This document shows, one piece after another, positions 44,094-52,828 of a DNA stretch of 64,000 nt. The position numbers and the translations under genes were made by a program. This DNA is from Rhabdochlamydiaceae bacterium (GTDB lineage: Bacteria > Chlamydiota > Chlamydiia > Chlamydiales > Rhabdochlamydiaceae): NCBI GenBank assembly GCA_019745395.1, contig JAIETG010000022.1, forward strand, positions 62,001 to 126,000, read 5' to 3'. The notes beneath the pieces were generated by a model that did not search any database, was not told the origin of the DNA, and saw only the letters and a program-made list of their open reading frames with translations. Within the stretch, counting starts at the first letter, position 1, and each line of letters begins with the position of its first letter.

Positions 44094-45098
44094 CTAAATC
44101 TTAAATAATCGTGTTTTGGAAAATATGGTTAGGGGAAGTTTGGGAAATAGTCTTTCTAAACCCAGAGCTGAATGGTAAGCTGAAGGATGGGTGAGCAACC
44201 AATGTAATACATGTCCATAGGCGAAGGTTTTTTTATACCTACTATGCCATGCTTTTTGAAATCCTTCGCGATCACCTTTTACTGCATACTCTGCAGCCAT
44301 ATATCCTGATGTAAGGGCAATAGAAAGTCCAAGACCTGAAGCGGGAGGTATGGTCCCTGCAGCGTCTCCTACAAAATAGGTGTTTGCTTGTGAGGGAGTT
44401 TTCTTGATCCCAAAAGCAGGGATTTTACACGTCATCCATTCATCGTAGGCAAACTCTCCCTTTTGCAATTTGCTTTGCAAATGGGGAACTGCTTTAAAAA
44501 GCATTTCTTTATCATAGTGTTTGGGCATTAGGCATGTAAAATTGCTGAGGCCATCTCCCGAAGGGGAAAGGCCGGCATATCCTCCGGGAAAAGGATACAT
44601 TTCCAGACCCTGTATATCTAAACCTCGGAAATATCCTTTCAATCCTGCATACAGGGGTGATGATACCCTTCCAAAAAATCGCCCTGAGCTCACAATAAGA
44701 TCGGTGTAAGGAAGCATTGTTTCGTTGTCTAAAAGGACGTGATTTTTTTTTATGTCTTTGACTTTTGTTTTTGTAAGAATGATTGCGCCATTTTTCTCTG
44801 CTCTTTGCACCAGTTTGTGATCGAAGGTAAATCGAGATTGACTTCGTGCAGAATTGGGCAGGGGAAAAGACAGTGTTCTATGACTTGTTACTAAAGAAAT
44901 GTGAGGGATTTTTTGAGTCGGCTCAATGTCCCAAGCTGATAAAATCGGCAAACATTCCGGAGAAAAAAACTCTCCGCAGATTTTGTGAGAAGGATAAGTT
45001 CCAGCTTCGATCAAAGTAGCCGAGATGCCAAGATCTGCTAGCCGATTCAAAGCGCTTAATCCGGCAACGCCCCCTCCGACGATCACAACTTTTTTCAT
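44094..45098 (-). CDS. FAD-dependent oxidoreductase (geranylgeranyl reductase / hydroxylase-like)
   Basis: A flavoprotein with the dinucleotide loop MKKVVIVGGGVAGLSALNRL at the very N-terminus. It also has CGEFFSPEC, typical of the geranylgeranyl-reductase-like group, and the second FAD motif YFVGDAAGTIPPASGLGLS. I start at ATG 45098, which overlaps the methyltransferase stop (ATGA), not at the upstream codon 45140; this gives 334 aa. It is third in PKS - methyltransferase - oxidoreductase. In the analogous Streptomyces srs operon a flavoprotein hydroxylates the phenolic lipid. The actual substrate here is unknown. Confidence 0.85.
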   Translation of the reverse strand: MKKVVIVGGGVAGLSALNRLADLGISATLIEAGTYPSHKICGEFFSPECLPILSAWDIEPTQKIPHISLVTSHRTLSFPLPNSARSQSRFTFDHKLVQRAEKNGAIILTKTKVKDIKKNHVLLDNETMLPYTDLIVSSGRFFGRVSSPLYAGLKGYFRGLDIQGLEMYPFPGGYAGLSPSGDGLSNFTCLMPKHYDKEMLFKAVPHLQSKLQKGEFAYDEWMTCKIPAFGIKKTPSQANTYFVGDAAGTIPPASGLGLSIALTSGYMAAEYAVKGDREGFQKAWHSRYKKTFAYGHVLHWLLTHPSAYHSALGLERLFPKLPLTIFSKTRLFKI

Positions 45099-45769
45099 TC
45101 TGGATCCAGGGTCAAGATCCAACGAAATGGCCAATGCCACGAAAGATTACCAGGAATTTGAAGCTCTTGTAGATATAGGTTCCAATCTTTGCGTTTAAAG
45201 GCTCTTTTAACGGATAAGCATCCATCGCTCGTGATCAGGCGATTTTTAAATAAGATGGGCGCAATGAGAAAAAAACTTAACCAGGCAATGGGGTGTCTGT
45301 GTAGATCGTTCAAAATGACTTTTCGTTTAGCAACTCTTAGGCATTCTTTGAGAAATGGGATCAAATCTTCATCCGTTAAGTGATGGCAAACTAAAGTGGA
45401 AATCACTACATCATAGCTTTTGCTGGGTATTTCTTTTACATTGCAGAGTTTAAAATTTACATTCGAGGAGGTGTTATGTTCTATCGCATATTGGGCCGCA
45501 TCATTAGAAATTTCAATCCCTGTAATGGAAGATTGCTTATACAGCATTCCTAGTGTTTTGGTGAACCCACCACCACCACAACCTACATCTAAAATAGAGT
45601 CAGGGCAAAAAGATAGCTTTTGCATCGCTTGAAGAGTGGCTTTATCTCCTCCTAAGTGTTTTCCAACCTTGTCCAATTGCTCTAAACAGTGCAGATACTC
45701 TTGCGATGTGTAATGCTTAGGTCCTAAGTCTATTAACTCGAGATCGCCGGATCTTTTAGTGAGAAGCAT
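45095..45769 (-). CDS. Class I SAM-dependent methyltransferase
   Basis: The 224-aa protein has the SAM-binding loop ILDVGCGGGGFTKTLG (motif I), the acidic residue in ITGIEIS (motif II), and YDVVISTLVCHHL with a post-motif typical of UbiE/Coq5-like C- or O-methyltransferases. GAGG lies 7 nt before the ATG, which is inside the last codons of the PKS gene (14-nt overlap). Strong coupling to the PKS and the flavoprotein suggests that it methylates the polyketide. The site of methylation is not predictable. Confidence 0.87.
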   Translation of the reverse strand: MLLTKRSGDLELIDLGPKHYTSQEYLHCLEQLDKVGKHLGGDKATLQAMQKLSFCPDSILDVGCGGGGFTKTLGMLYKQSSITGIEISNDAAQYAIEHNTSSNVNFKLCNVKEIPSKSYDVVISTLVCHHLTDEDLIPFLKECLRVAKRKVILNDLHRHPIAWLSFFLIAPILFKNRLITSDGCLSVKRAFKRKDWNLYLQELQIPGNLSWHWPFRWILTLDPE

Positions 45770-46805
45770 CTTTCGACCTCAAAAGTACTCCTTCTATGGA
45801 AAGCCCTGGGCCAAGTCCAATGCCTAAGGTCCATTTTTTCTGCATTGTTAAAGAATGTTGCAACACAAATAAAAAAGTAGCGCTGGACATGTTCCCATAA
45901 TTTTTTAAGACTTCCCAAGAGCAAACTGATTGAGAGGGGAGGAGATTACATGCTTTTTCAATAGCTTTAATAATAGACTTGCCCCCTGGGTGAATCGCCC
46001 AAAGGCATTCTTCTAAGCTACAGTTGTTTTGAACTAAGCTCTGAGTAAATGTGGCAATATGGTTTTTTACAAAGACGGGAACTTTCGATGATAACTTCAT
46101 AAAATACCCGTTATTTCCAACATCCCACGTCATTTCTTGATCAGAATTAGGTATGATGTTTGAAGATCTCTCTATGATCTGCCAGAGGTAGTTTTCAGAG
46201 GGCTCTCCTCCTATGATGCAGGCAGCAGCGCCGTCTGCAAAAAGAGCATTTGCTAAAAAGCTATTAGAAGAAAGATCCATTTGTCCATTTAAAGAGCAGA
46301 GCTCTGTACAGACGAGGAGGATGCGGTTTTTAGGGTTTTCTTTGGCTAAGGCTTTTGCTACAGAAATTCCGTTGAATGCGGCAAAGCATCCCATGAAATT
46401 AATGCCTATGCGACCCACTGTCGGTCTGAGTTCTAGTTGTTTGATCAGGTGGTATTCAATTCCTGGTGCCATCATGCCCGTACAAGAAATAGATATGACA
46501 TGGGTGATTTCGTTAAGATTTCCTCCCCAAGAATTTAGAGCTTTTTGAGCAACCTTTACAGCAAGCTTGGGAGCTTCCTCCTTGTAGATTTCATTGCGTT
46601 GTTTAGACGTAGGATTTTTATATAAGGTATCAAAATTCTGGATCACAGAATGCCTCGTATCAATCTCTGAATTGCTATATAAGGTGTTTAGAGATTCTGC
46701 TTGTTCAGAGGATAATCCAAGTCCTTTTATCATGCTTTCTGCTATCGCTTTTTGTTCAAAGCGATAGTCGGGACAGTGGGTTGCAATAGAAAGAATATAA
46801 GCCAT
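45756..46805 (-). CDS. Type III polyketide synthase (chalcone/stilbene synthase family)
   Basis: Homodimeric ketosynthase that extends an acyl-CoA starter with malonyl-CoA and cyclises the product to a resorcinol, pyrone or related ring. The Cys-His-Asn triad is complete: C140 in NFMGCFAAFNG, H272 in WAIHPGGKS and N305 in NYGNMSSAT. GLGPGLSIEGVLLR is the family C-terminus. At 349 aa it has the usual length. It is first in a coupled operon with a methyltransferase and a flavoprotein. Bacterial relatives make alkylresorcinols or alkylpyrones from fatty acyl starters, and that is the favoured product class here by analogy. Confidence 0.93.
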   Translation of the reverse strand: MAYILSIATHCPDYRFEQKAIAESMIKGLGLSSEQAESLNTLYSNSEIDTRHSVIQNFDTLYKNPTSKQRNEIYKEEAPKLAVKVAQKALNSWGGNLNEITHVISISCTGMMAPGIEYHLIKQLELRPTVGRIGINFMGCFAAFNGISVAKALAKENPKNRILLVCTELCSLNGQMDLSSNSFLANALFADGAAACIIGGEPSENYLWQIIERSSNIIPNSDQEMTWDVGNNGYFMKLSSKVPVFVKNHIATFTQSLVQNNCSLEECLWAIHPGGKSIIKAIEKACNLLPSQSVCSWEVLKNYGNMSSATFLFVLQHSLTMQKKWTLGIGLGPGLSIEGVLLRSKDASH

Positions 46806-46869
46806 ATTGGCCAGCCTTATGAGTTGTAAAGAAAGAATATCTGAGGTTTTTGTTTAAAGCTACGAAAAG

Positions 46870-46911
46870 CCTATAGGGGTTTTTCCTTCTCGTTGTTTTT
46901 TTTCCTATAGG
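46870..46911. promoter_or_regulatory. Paired CCTATAGG palindromes in the PKS/hydrolase divergent promoter region
   Basis: The 8-bp palindrome CCTATAGG occurs at 46870-46877 and again at 46904-46911. Both are in the 148-bp space between the divergent PKS and hydrolase genes. This could be a repressor site pair serving both directions. No cognate regulator is evident nearby. Confidence 0.3.
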
Positions 46912-46953
46912 TTATCTTTAGGCGAAATTGAAAATTTAACGGAGAATCCAAGT

Positions 46954-47754
46954 ATGGAATTGATGGGACATAGAAGCATTGGGTCGGGAAAAGAGAAAGT
47001 TTTACTCTTGCATAATTGGTTTTATGATTCTAGCAGTTACGATCCCTTATTGCCTTATTTAGATACAGAAGTATTTACTTATGTACTGATGGATTTACGA
47101 GGTTACGGACGTTCTAAAGAGCTGTTAGGGGTATATTCCGTAGAGGAAGCTTGCCAAGATGCTATTGCTCTAGCCAATTCCTTGTCTTGGGATCAATTTC
47201 ATGTCGTAGGACACTCCATGTCTGGGATGATTGTGCAAAAAATAGCTGTAGATCACTCTTCTCGCATTAAAAGTGTTATTGCAATTACTCCGGTTCCTGC
47301 TTGTGGAGCTCCAAGTCCTAAAGAATTAATGAGCTTTTTAGAAGAATCTGCGAAAAATAGCGATGAAAATGCCATTGAGTGTGTTCATTTGCTCACAGGT
47401 AGACGATTGTCTTCTTTTGTTGTGAAAAATATGGTAAAGAGCTGGCGTAGTTGTTCAACTAGTCAAGCTCGCATAGGATATTTGCACATGTTTTCTAATA
47501 CAGATTTCTCCAGTTCGGCGAATGGATTGCAAACTCCGATGTTAGTTATCTATGGGGAGTATGATATAGAAGGTGCTCAAGCTGAAACTTCCATTCGAAA
47601 TACTTTTTTTAAATGGTATCCCAATGTCCAGATGGAATGTTGCAAAGGTTCTGGACATTTTCCAACGCAAGAAACGCCTATGTATTTAGCTAGCAGTATT
47701 GAAAAATTTATTTTAGATCATGGAGGTGTAGCTAAATTGGATAGTATTTCCTGA
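46954..47754 (+). CDS. Alpha/beta hydrolase
   Basis: The 266-aa alpha/beta-hydrolase has the nucleophile elbow GHSMSG (S88), acid D204 (YGEYDIEG) and H235 (GSGHFP). The triad is complete. There is no signal peptide. GGAG lies 9 nt upstream of the ATG. It is divergent from the PKS operon and could release, hydrolyse or remodel its product or a starter thioester; that link rests on position only. The last 37 nt overlap the convergent second hydrolase gene. Confidence 0.85.
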   Translation: MELMGHRSIGSGKEKVLLLHNWFYDSSSYDPLLPYLDTEVFTYVLMDLRGYGRSKELLGVYSVEEACQDAIALANSLSWDQFHVVGHSMSGMIVQKIAVDHSSRIKSVIAITPVPACGAPSPKELMSFLEESAKNSDENAIECVHLLTGRRLSSFVVKNMVKSWRSCSTSQARIGYLHMFSNTDFSSSANGLQTPMLVIYGEYDIEGAQAETSIRNTFFKWYPNVQMECCKGSGHFPTQETPMYLASSIEKFILDHGGVAKLDSIS

Positions 47755-48722
47755 ATTGCTTCAACTATGATTGAGGGCTGTTCTAGCGGAATATGATGAC
47801 CAATATTCTCAGCAAGAAGTTGTTTGCTGTTTTTAGATCTAGAGACTAAGTCTTTTTGAAATGCTTCCCAGGTATTCATGAACAGGGCGCATTGTTTTTT
47901 AGAAAGTCCTGTTTCTTTAGGGGTCATTTTTTTACCAGCGGTAATGACTGTTAAAGGCATATCTTTAAGATCGATTTTGGCTTCTTTAATTTGCTTAGCA
48001 CTAATGTCGAAGAGAGACTTTTCTTGGATCATCGTTTTAATGGATTGATCTGTATATAGAGTCGCAATCCACATCTCTTGGATCTGTTTAGGGAGCTTGT
48101 TTAGTACTTTATGGTGCGATATGTGAGCTGATAGGCGAAGCAGTCCAATATGCGATAAGAAGTTTGTTGTTATAGGGTGAAGTTTTGGGAGAAACGTTAT
48201 CTTTTTTAGTAGATCTTCGTGAGCAGAATCTACTAATACCAGAGCTGCCACTTCTTCTGGGTACATATGTGCGTATAAAAGCATATGTAATCCCCCTAAA
48301 GAATGCCCTACTAAAATATAAGGTCCTGGTATTTGAGCGTTTTTCAAGAGGGTTCGTAGTTCTTCGACAATGTTTTGACAGGTTCTTTCTAAGGGGCTAT
48401 TTTGGCTCCATGTGTAGCCTGCTCTATCGTAGCTGCAAGTTCTGTTGGATTTTGCAATTTCTGGCTGAACTAGAGACCATACGAGAGAATTATTTCCTAG
48501 GCCTGAATCAAAGACAACGGTGGGCCCGAGAACTCCTGTGCAATGAAGATTGAGGCTGTATCCACCTATATTCACCATTTTTCCTACGGGAGGATATTTT
48601 TTTTCGTTAACTTTTGTACTAATATACTGGTAAAGCATTCCTGCGGTTATCAAAATTGCAGCTAGGCCTAAAAGTCCCATCCCCACTTTTTTAGATATTC
48701 GGGCTAAGTTTTTTTTACTCAT
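47718..48722 (-). CDS. Membrane-anchored alpha/beta hydrolase
   Basis: The 334-aa protein has an N-terminal transmembrane helix (about 12-33), so the hydrolase domain is probably periplasmic. The elbow is GHSLGG (S141), with an oxyanion-type strand VVFDSGLGN and the family SYDRAGYTWS. A C-terminal GHHIPLEQP supplies the catalytic His. It is a different subfamily from the neighbouring hydrolase at 46954. Substrate unknown. It is 25 nt downstream of the ATPase gene on the same strand. Confidence 0.83.
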   Translation of the reverse strand: MSKKNLARISKKVGMGLLGLAAILITAGMLYQYISTKVNEKKYPPVGKMVNIGGYSLNLHCTGVLGPTVVFDSGLGNNSLVWSLVQPEIAKSNRTCSYDRAGYTWSQNSPLERTCQNIVEELRTLLKNAQIPGPYILVGHSLGGLHMLLYAHMYPEEVAALVLVDSAHEDLLKKITFLPKLHPITTNFLSHIGLLRLSAHISHHKVLNKLPKQIQEMWIATLYTDQSIKTMIQEKSLFDISAKQIKEAKIDLKDMPLTVITAGKKMTPKETGLSKKQCALFMNTWEAFQKDLVSRSKNSKQLLAENIGHHIPLEQPSIIVEAIQEILSNLATPP

Positions 48723-48747
48723 ATATTCTTGCCAGAAAAGAGATCCT

Positions 48748-49932
48748 TTAAGTTTTTAAATTTGGAATTTCACGGATGATAAATTCATCAAATAAAGGAA
48801 CGGTAAAAGCTATATCTCCATAGGCAGGGCTGTAGATCATCCCTTTTTTGATCAGACTAGATCTGATGGGGCTGAGAGTGTTGGGTTTGATGTTTAATGC
48901 CGTTGCGATATCTGCCGTGCGTTTAGAGTTGGATCCGGGTTCAGCTATAGCTCTCAGAAAGTTTTTTTCAGTAGGTGTAAGTCGATCAAAACGCACTCGG
49001 AAAAAGTTTTGATCAAGACTTGTGATGACAGTTGATGTAGTGTCTTGAACAACTTTCATGGTAATGAGGCTTTCTTTAGATTTATTCCAAGAGTGATAGG
49101 CCCATTCTTGAAGAAAATAGGGATATCCTTGGGTTAATCGATATATTTCTTCTAAAGCTTCGGGTTCAAAAGTAACTCCCGCAGCTTTAGCTGGATCTTC
49201 TAAAGCTCGGTTTGCATCTATTTTTGATAAAGCTCCAATGTTGGGAAAGCTGAAAAGTCGTTCGGCGTATGTTTTCGAGTCTCCTGCTAATCCGGGTAGT
49301 GTCGGTAGGCCCGCTCCAATAAGCACTAAAGGTAGTTGAAGCTGTTGCACTTTGTGCATAGCCATGATTAGTGAGCCTAATTCTTTTTGATTAAAATACT
49401 GAATTTCATCGATCAAAATAGCTACTGCAGTCTTAAGGTCTTCTGCAGCCTCTCCGATCGCGATAAAAAGATTGGGCAAATCTACTTCTAGATCACCGCT
49501 ATCAGCAGTTCCTTTTTCAGCTTCTATGTCATCTTCAACAAGGAAATCGCTAGCTCTTAGTCTGACTGCTCCAATAAAGCTATGCAATAAAGCCAAGCTT
49601 CGCTTGACTTTGTCGCTAGCTCCAGATGTTCGGTCTAAGTCAAAAAGAAGGCCTCTTAAATGAGGGATAATTAAACGGGCTAGCTCTTTATTTTCATGAG
49701 CTTCAATAAAAATTGTTTGGTATCCACAGGTTTTAGCTAAACGTTCGATTTCGTTTAGTAATACCGTTTTACCAACGCCTCTTAGGCCTGTAAGAAGTAT
49801 GCTTTTTTCGGCGCGTTTTTGTTTTATTCTGCCAAAGAGAACTCTCGCTTCTTCGAGAGTTGGATCTCGACCTACAAGTTCTGGAGGAGGGGATCCGGCT
49901 CCTGGAGAAAAGGGGTTTTTAATAGGATCCAT
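48748..49932 (-). CDS. AAA/STAND-like ATP-binding protein with C-terminal winged helix
   Basis: The 394-aa protein has Walker A GLRGVGKT (about 49-56) and Walker B AVAILIDEIQYF. A sensor-like stretch LVLIGAGLPTLPGL and a Cdc6/Orc-like lid follow (about 240-300). The C-terminal wHTH reads TADIATALNIKPNTLSPIRS. Such proteins occur as stand-alone ATPases of unclear role near mobile or defence genes. It could be a regulator or a DNA-remodelling ATPase. No partner gene identifies the function. It is the first gene of a minus-strand pair with the anchored hydrolase. Confidence 0.75.
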   Translation of the reverse strand: MDPIKNPFSPGAGSPPPELVGRDPTLEEARVLFGRIKQKRAEKSILLTGLRGVGKTVLLNEIERLAKTCGYQTIFIEAHENKELARLIIPHLRGLLFDLDRTSGASDKVKRSLALLHSFIGAVRLRASDFLVEDDIEAEKGTADSGDLEVDLPNLFIAIGEAAEDLKTAVAILIDEIQYFNQKELGSLIMAMHKVQQLQLPLVLIGAGLPTLPGLAGDSKTYAERLFSFPNIGALSKIDANRALEDPAKAAGVTFEPEALEEIYRLTQGYPYFLQEWAYHSWNKSKESLITMKVVQDTTSTVITSLDQNFFRVRFDRLTPTEKNFLRAIAEPGSNSKRTADIATALNIKPNTLSPIRSSLIKKGMIYSPAYGDIAFTVPLFDEFIIREIPNLKT

Positions 49933-50212
49933 AGCGCCTGCTTTATAAAAAGTTGTTTCTACTTATTTATAGCAAACGCTGGGTATGAATAGCTATAACC
50001 AACTCAAGTATATTCGAGAATGATTAAGAAAAGTTGTTTTCTTCTTTTTTTGTGCCTCACAATTCCTTCAATCCTGCCTTGTGAAATCCCTTTTTAAAAA
50101 CTAAATTATTGATTAATACAATCATAAACAATTATGGTGTAGGGGGCCTGTGTCGTCATGAGGATTGTAGGTCTTGGCGTTGGGGTGTGTTTTTTTAACC
50201 AGGAAAATTATC

Positions 50213-50993
50213 ATGAGAAACAAAATGTTTCTGTTGGGGTTCACTCTTTTGGCGTTGAATGTTTGTGCTGATGACGGTGGGGGGGGTCTTTTCAGGATTG
50301 CGGTGGGGAGAGTCGTCGAAGGGGCCTCGAGGGGAGATGGGGCCTCAGGGACCTCAGGGCGCTCAGGGGCCGCAGGGAGCTCCTGGAGCTCCGGGTAAGA
50401 TTGGAGCTCAAGGTTCTCGAGGGGATGTGGGGCCGCAGGGGCCTCAAGGTAAGACTGGAGCTCAGGGGGGTTCTGGTCTTCGGGGTTTGGCTGGGCCTCA
50501 GGGGATTCAGGGTAAGACTGGACTTCAAGGGGTGACTGGGGGTGCTGTTGTTAGTTTGTATAGCGCGCTTAATCAGGTGCTTTTACTTGGGGAATCTGTG
50601 TTTTTTGAGGGGACGAGTTCTATATCTTCCCTTGTTTACGATATTAGTTTGGCGGGAGCTTCTGGGCAGATCTCTTTTTTGAAGAGTGGTGTCTATAATG
50701 TTTCTTGGGGTGTTGAGGGGCGTTTGAATCCTTCGTTTCCACATCCGACGCCTGCTTGGGGTCTTTCTTTGTGCTTAGATGGGGTTCCGGTTCCGGGGTC
50801 TTGTTTTCCGGGTTTTACGCTGCCTTCAAGTGGTCAGGCGAGTTTTGCTGGTGGGCGTCTTGCTTTGACTGTTGTGAAGGGGCAGGTGCTTACTTTGCGA
50901 AGTGTTTCGAGTTTGCCAATTTCTTTGGTGTCTATGGTTTTGGCATCGTCTGTTTCAACGGTTTCGGCGTCGATCATTATTGAGTCGGAATAA
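50213..50993 (+). pseudogene. Collagen-like surface protein 1, out of frame at a G8 tract (phase-OFF candidate)
   Basis: The leader AGGAAAATTATC and MRNKMFLLGFTLLALNVCADD (signal peptide) match the two downstream paralogues. After 22 codons comes a run of eight G (50279-50286). The rest continues in another frame: about 24 Gly-x-y triplets (GPQGPQGAQGPQGAPGAPG...), then a ~130-residue C1q/BclA-like beta domain to 50993. In the sequenced state translation from the signal peptide stops at 50398. Seven or ten G would restore a ~259-aa exported protein. I read it as a phase-variable gene in the OFF state rather than a dead gene, because everything else in it is intact. Confidence 0.8.
50279..50286 (+). 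repeat. Homopolymeric G8 tract within collagen-like gene 1
   Basis: Eight consecutive G follow GACGGT and precede TCTTTTC. The tract lies just after the signal-peptide codons and separates the two halves of the gene into different frames. Poly-G slippage switches pmp genes in Chlamydia. Confidence 0.9.
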
Positions 50994-51000
50994 TTTGAGG

Positions 51001-51030
51001 GGTCGAGCTGATCTGCTCGGCCTTTTTTTA
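51001..51030 (+). terminator. Terminator after collagen-like gene 1
   Basis: An 8-bp stem GGTCGAGC/GCTCGGCC (51001-51008 with 51015-51022, one G-U) is followed by seven T. It lies 7 nt after the stop codon. Confidence 0.85.
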
Positions 51031-51260
51031 TTTATAAAATTCTGCTCTTGGTTGTCTTGGTGTGAGTCTTGTTTGATGTGTGAGGTGTTTGTGTTTTTTG
51101 TGATTTTTCATAGAGGGAAAGTGTGATTTTTTCATTTTTTAAAAACTTTCTATTACATAATACTATCATTAAGCGTGAGCATTGGGCGAGTTTGTAATGA
51201 ACGGTTCTTTACAGGCTTTTGACGGTGTAACCGAAAGTACTTTTAAAACAGGAAATTATC

Positions 51261-51983
51261 ATGAGAAAGAAATTGTCTCTAGTAGCTGTGTTGGGCATGA
51301 CGCTTTTTTCGTTGAATGTTTACGGACAATCAAGTAGCTGCTGCTGCACAGACTGTATTTGTCCTCCGGGGCCTCAAGGAGCTGTAGGTCCTCAGGGGAA
51401 TACAGGGATTCAAGGGAATGCAGGGATTCAGGGGGTAGCGGGGCTTTCAGGTTTGATAGGGCCTCAAGGAGCTACCGGACCTCAAGGGGTTGCAGGGCCT
51501 CAAGGACCTTGTTGTAATAACGTTGTAGCCAATTCTATGGCTAACGTATATAGTTTGCTCGATCAAACTATGCCTTCTGGCGCTTCCGTGCTTTTTCAAA
51601 ATACAAATGCGATTGTTTCGGCAGATTATGATACTAGTTTGATGAATGTTACAGGTGCAATTACCTTTCTGAAGTCTGCTATCTATTCTATTGGATTTAC
51701 TGTGGAAGGACAGTTAACTCCTCCGTTTCCAGCGCCTACGCCGGCGTGGTCTTTTTCTTTGTATCTAGATGGAGTGCCGGTGTCTGGAGCTTGTTTCTCT
51801 TCGTTCACTCTCTTCCCTGATGAGTTGACTACAACTGCTGCAGGAACCGTTGTTGTTCCGGTAAATGCAGGTCAGGTGCTTACTTTGCGAAGTACGTCCA
51901 CTTTGCCTGTTAGCATTCTATCGAATGTTCCTGGATCTATTATTCCAGTGACTTCAGCATCTTTAGTTATCGAACAACAATAG
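51261..51983 (+). CDS. Collagen-like surface protein 2
   Basis: The 240-aa exported protein has a signal peptide (about 1-22, ending VYG), then a Cys cluster [13 protein letters not shown]. About 13 Gly-x-y triplets follow (GPQG-, GIQG- types), then a ~145-residue beta-rich domain from ANVYSLLDQTMP to the C-terminus SLVIEQQ. This is the plan of trimeric collagen-like/C1q-like fibres such as BclA, and the Cys cluster could crosslink or lipid-anchor the trimer. AGGAAATTATC precedes the ATG as in its paralogues. Surface display is inferred. The upstream 267-bp gap is AT-rich with a likely promoter but no gene. Confidence 0.85.
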   Translation: MRKKLSLVAVLGMTLFSLNVYGQSSSCCCTDCICPPGPQGAVGPQGNTGIQGNAGIQGVAGLSGLIGPQGATGPQGVAGPQGPCCNNVVANSMANVYSLLDQTMPSGASVLFQNTNAIVSADYDTSLMNVTGAITFLKSAIYSIGFTVEGQLTPPFPAPTPAWSFSLYLDGVPVSGACFSSFTLFPDELTTTAAGTVVVPVNAGQVLTLRSTSTLPVSILSNVPGSIIPVTSASLVIEQQ

Positions 51984-51989
51984 GTGACT

Positions 51990-52036
51990 TATAATCTCAA
52001 GCTGGATCGGAAGGGTCCGAGTCGGCTTGAGATTAT
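51990..52036 (+). terminator. Long hairpin after collagen-like gene 2
   Basis: A perfect 13-bp stem (51990-52002 with 52024-52036) encloses a second small stem TCGGA/TCCGA. No T-run follows. It lies between genes 2 and 3 and may be a weak terminator or an mRNA-stabilising structure. Confidence 0.5.
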
Positions 52037-52060
52037 AGTCGATTAAATTAGGAAATTATT

Positions 52061-52783
52061 ATGAGAAAAAAAATATCTTTATTAGCAGGTTTAGGTGTGA
52101 TGCTCTTTGCTCTCAATGCTTATGCTGCTAATGGTTGTTGTTGTACGGATTGTATTTGTCCTTCTGCTCCGCAAGGTGCGGTAGGTTCTCAAGGCCCGAC
52201 AGGTCTTCAGGGTGCGACGGGGGTTCAAGGTGCTGCAGGAGTTCAAGGTTCTGTAGGTCCTCAGGGAGCGATAGGTCTTCAAGGGCCTGTAGGGCCTCAA
52301 GGTCCTTGCTGTGATAGGCCAGTTGTGGCGCGGTCGATTGCGAATGTGTACTCTGCGCTTGATAAGTCGATCTTGCCAGGTGGCGTGGTAACTTTTGAAC
52401 AAATCAATGCAATTGTAGCAGCGGACTATGATACGAGTTTGATGGCCACTACGGGTCAAATTACGTTTTTGAAATCTGCGATCTATTCTATTGCTTGGAA
52501 TGTGGAAGGTCAGCTAACTCCTCCTTTCCCATCTCCAGTGCCAGTCTGGGCTCTTTCTCTTTATTTAGACGGAGTTCCAGTTCCTGGGTCTTGTTTTTCT
52601 GCGTTTACTCTTTTTCCGGAAGAGTTAACGAAATCTCCAGCAGGAGCCGTTATTATTGCTGTAAATGCAGGTCAGGTACTCACGTTACGAAGTACGTCAA
52701 CCCTGCCTATCAGCATTCTTGCTAGCACTCCGGGGTCTCTCGTTCCGGATACTTCAGCAAGTATCGTCATCGAACAGCAATAG
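52061..52783 (+). CDS. Collagen-like surface protein 3
   Basis: The 240-aa close paralogue of the preceding gene has the same signal peptide style ([20 protein letters not shown]). It has the same Cys cluster CCCTDCICP, ~14 Gly-x-y triplets and the same C-terminal domain ([50 protein letters not shown]). AGGAAATTATT precedes the ATG. Genes 2 and 3 differ mainly in the triplet region, as expected for tandem duplicates. It should be a trimeric surface fibre. Confidence 0.87.
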   Translation: MRKKISLLAGLGVMLFALNAYAANGCCCTDCICPSAPQGAVGSQGPTGLQGATGVQGAAGVQGSVGPQGAIGLQGPVGPQGPCCDRPVVARSIANVYSALDKSILPGGVVTFEQINAIVAADYDTSLMATTGQITFLKSAIYSIAWNVEGQLTPPFPSPVPVWALSLYLDGVPVPGSCFSAFTLFPEELTKSPAGAVIIAVNAGQVLTLRSTSTLPISILASTPGSLVPDTSASIVIEQQ

Positions 52784-52800
52784 ATTCTGTTTTCAATCTC

Positions 52801-52828
52801 AAATCGGAGCGGGTAGCCGCTCCGATTT
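52801..52828 (+). terminator. Terminator-like hairpin after collagen-like gene 3
   Basis: A perfect 12-bp stem AAATCGGAGCGG/CCGCTCCGATTT (52801-52812 with 52817-52828) with a GTAG loop lies 17 nt after the stop. It is followed by T-rich but interrupted sequence. Confidence 0.65.

Noticed and set aside
50174-50398. Short Ser/Gly-rich frame as a separate gene
   Set aside because: It is the signal-peptide frame of collagen-like gene 1 read past the G8 tract. The Gly-rich tail is the out-of-frame collagen region.
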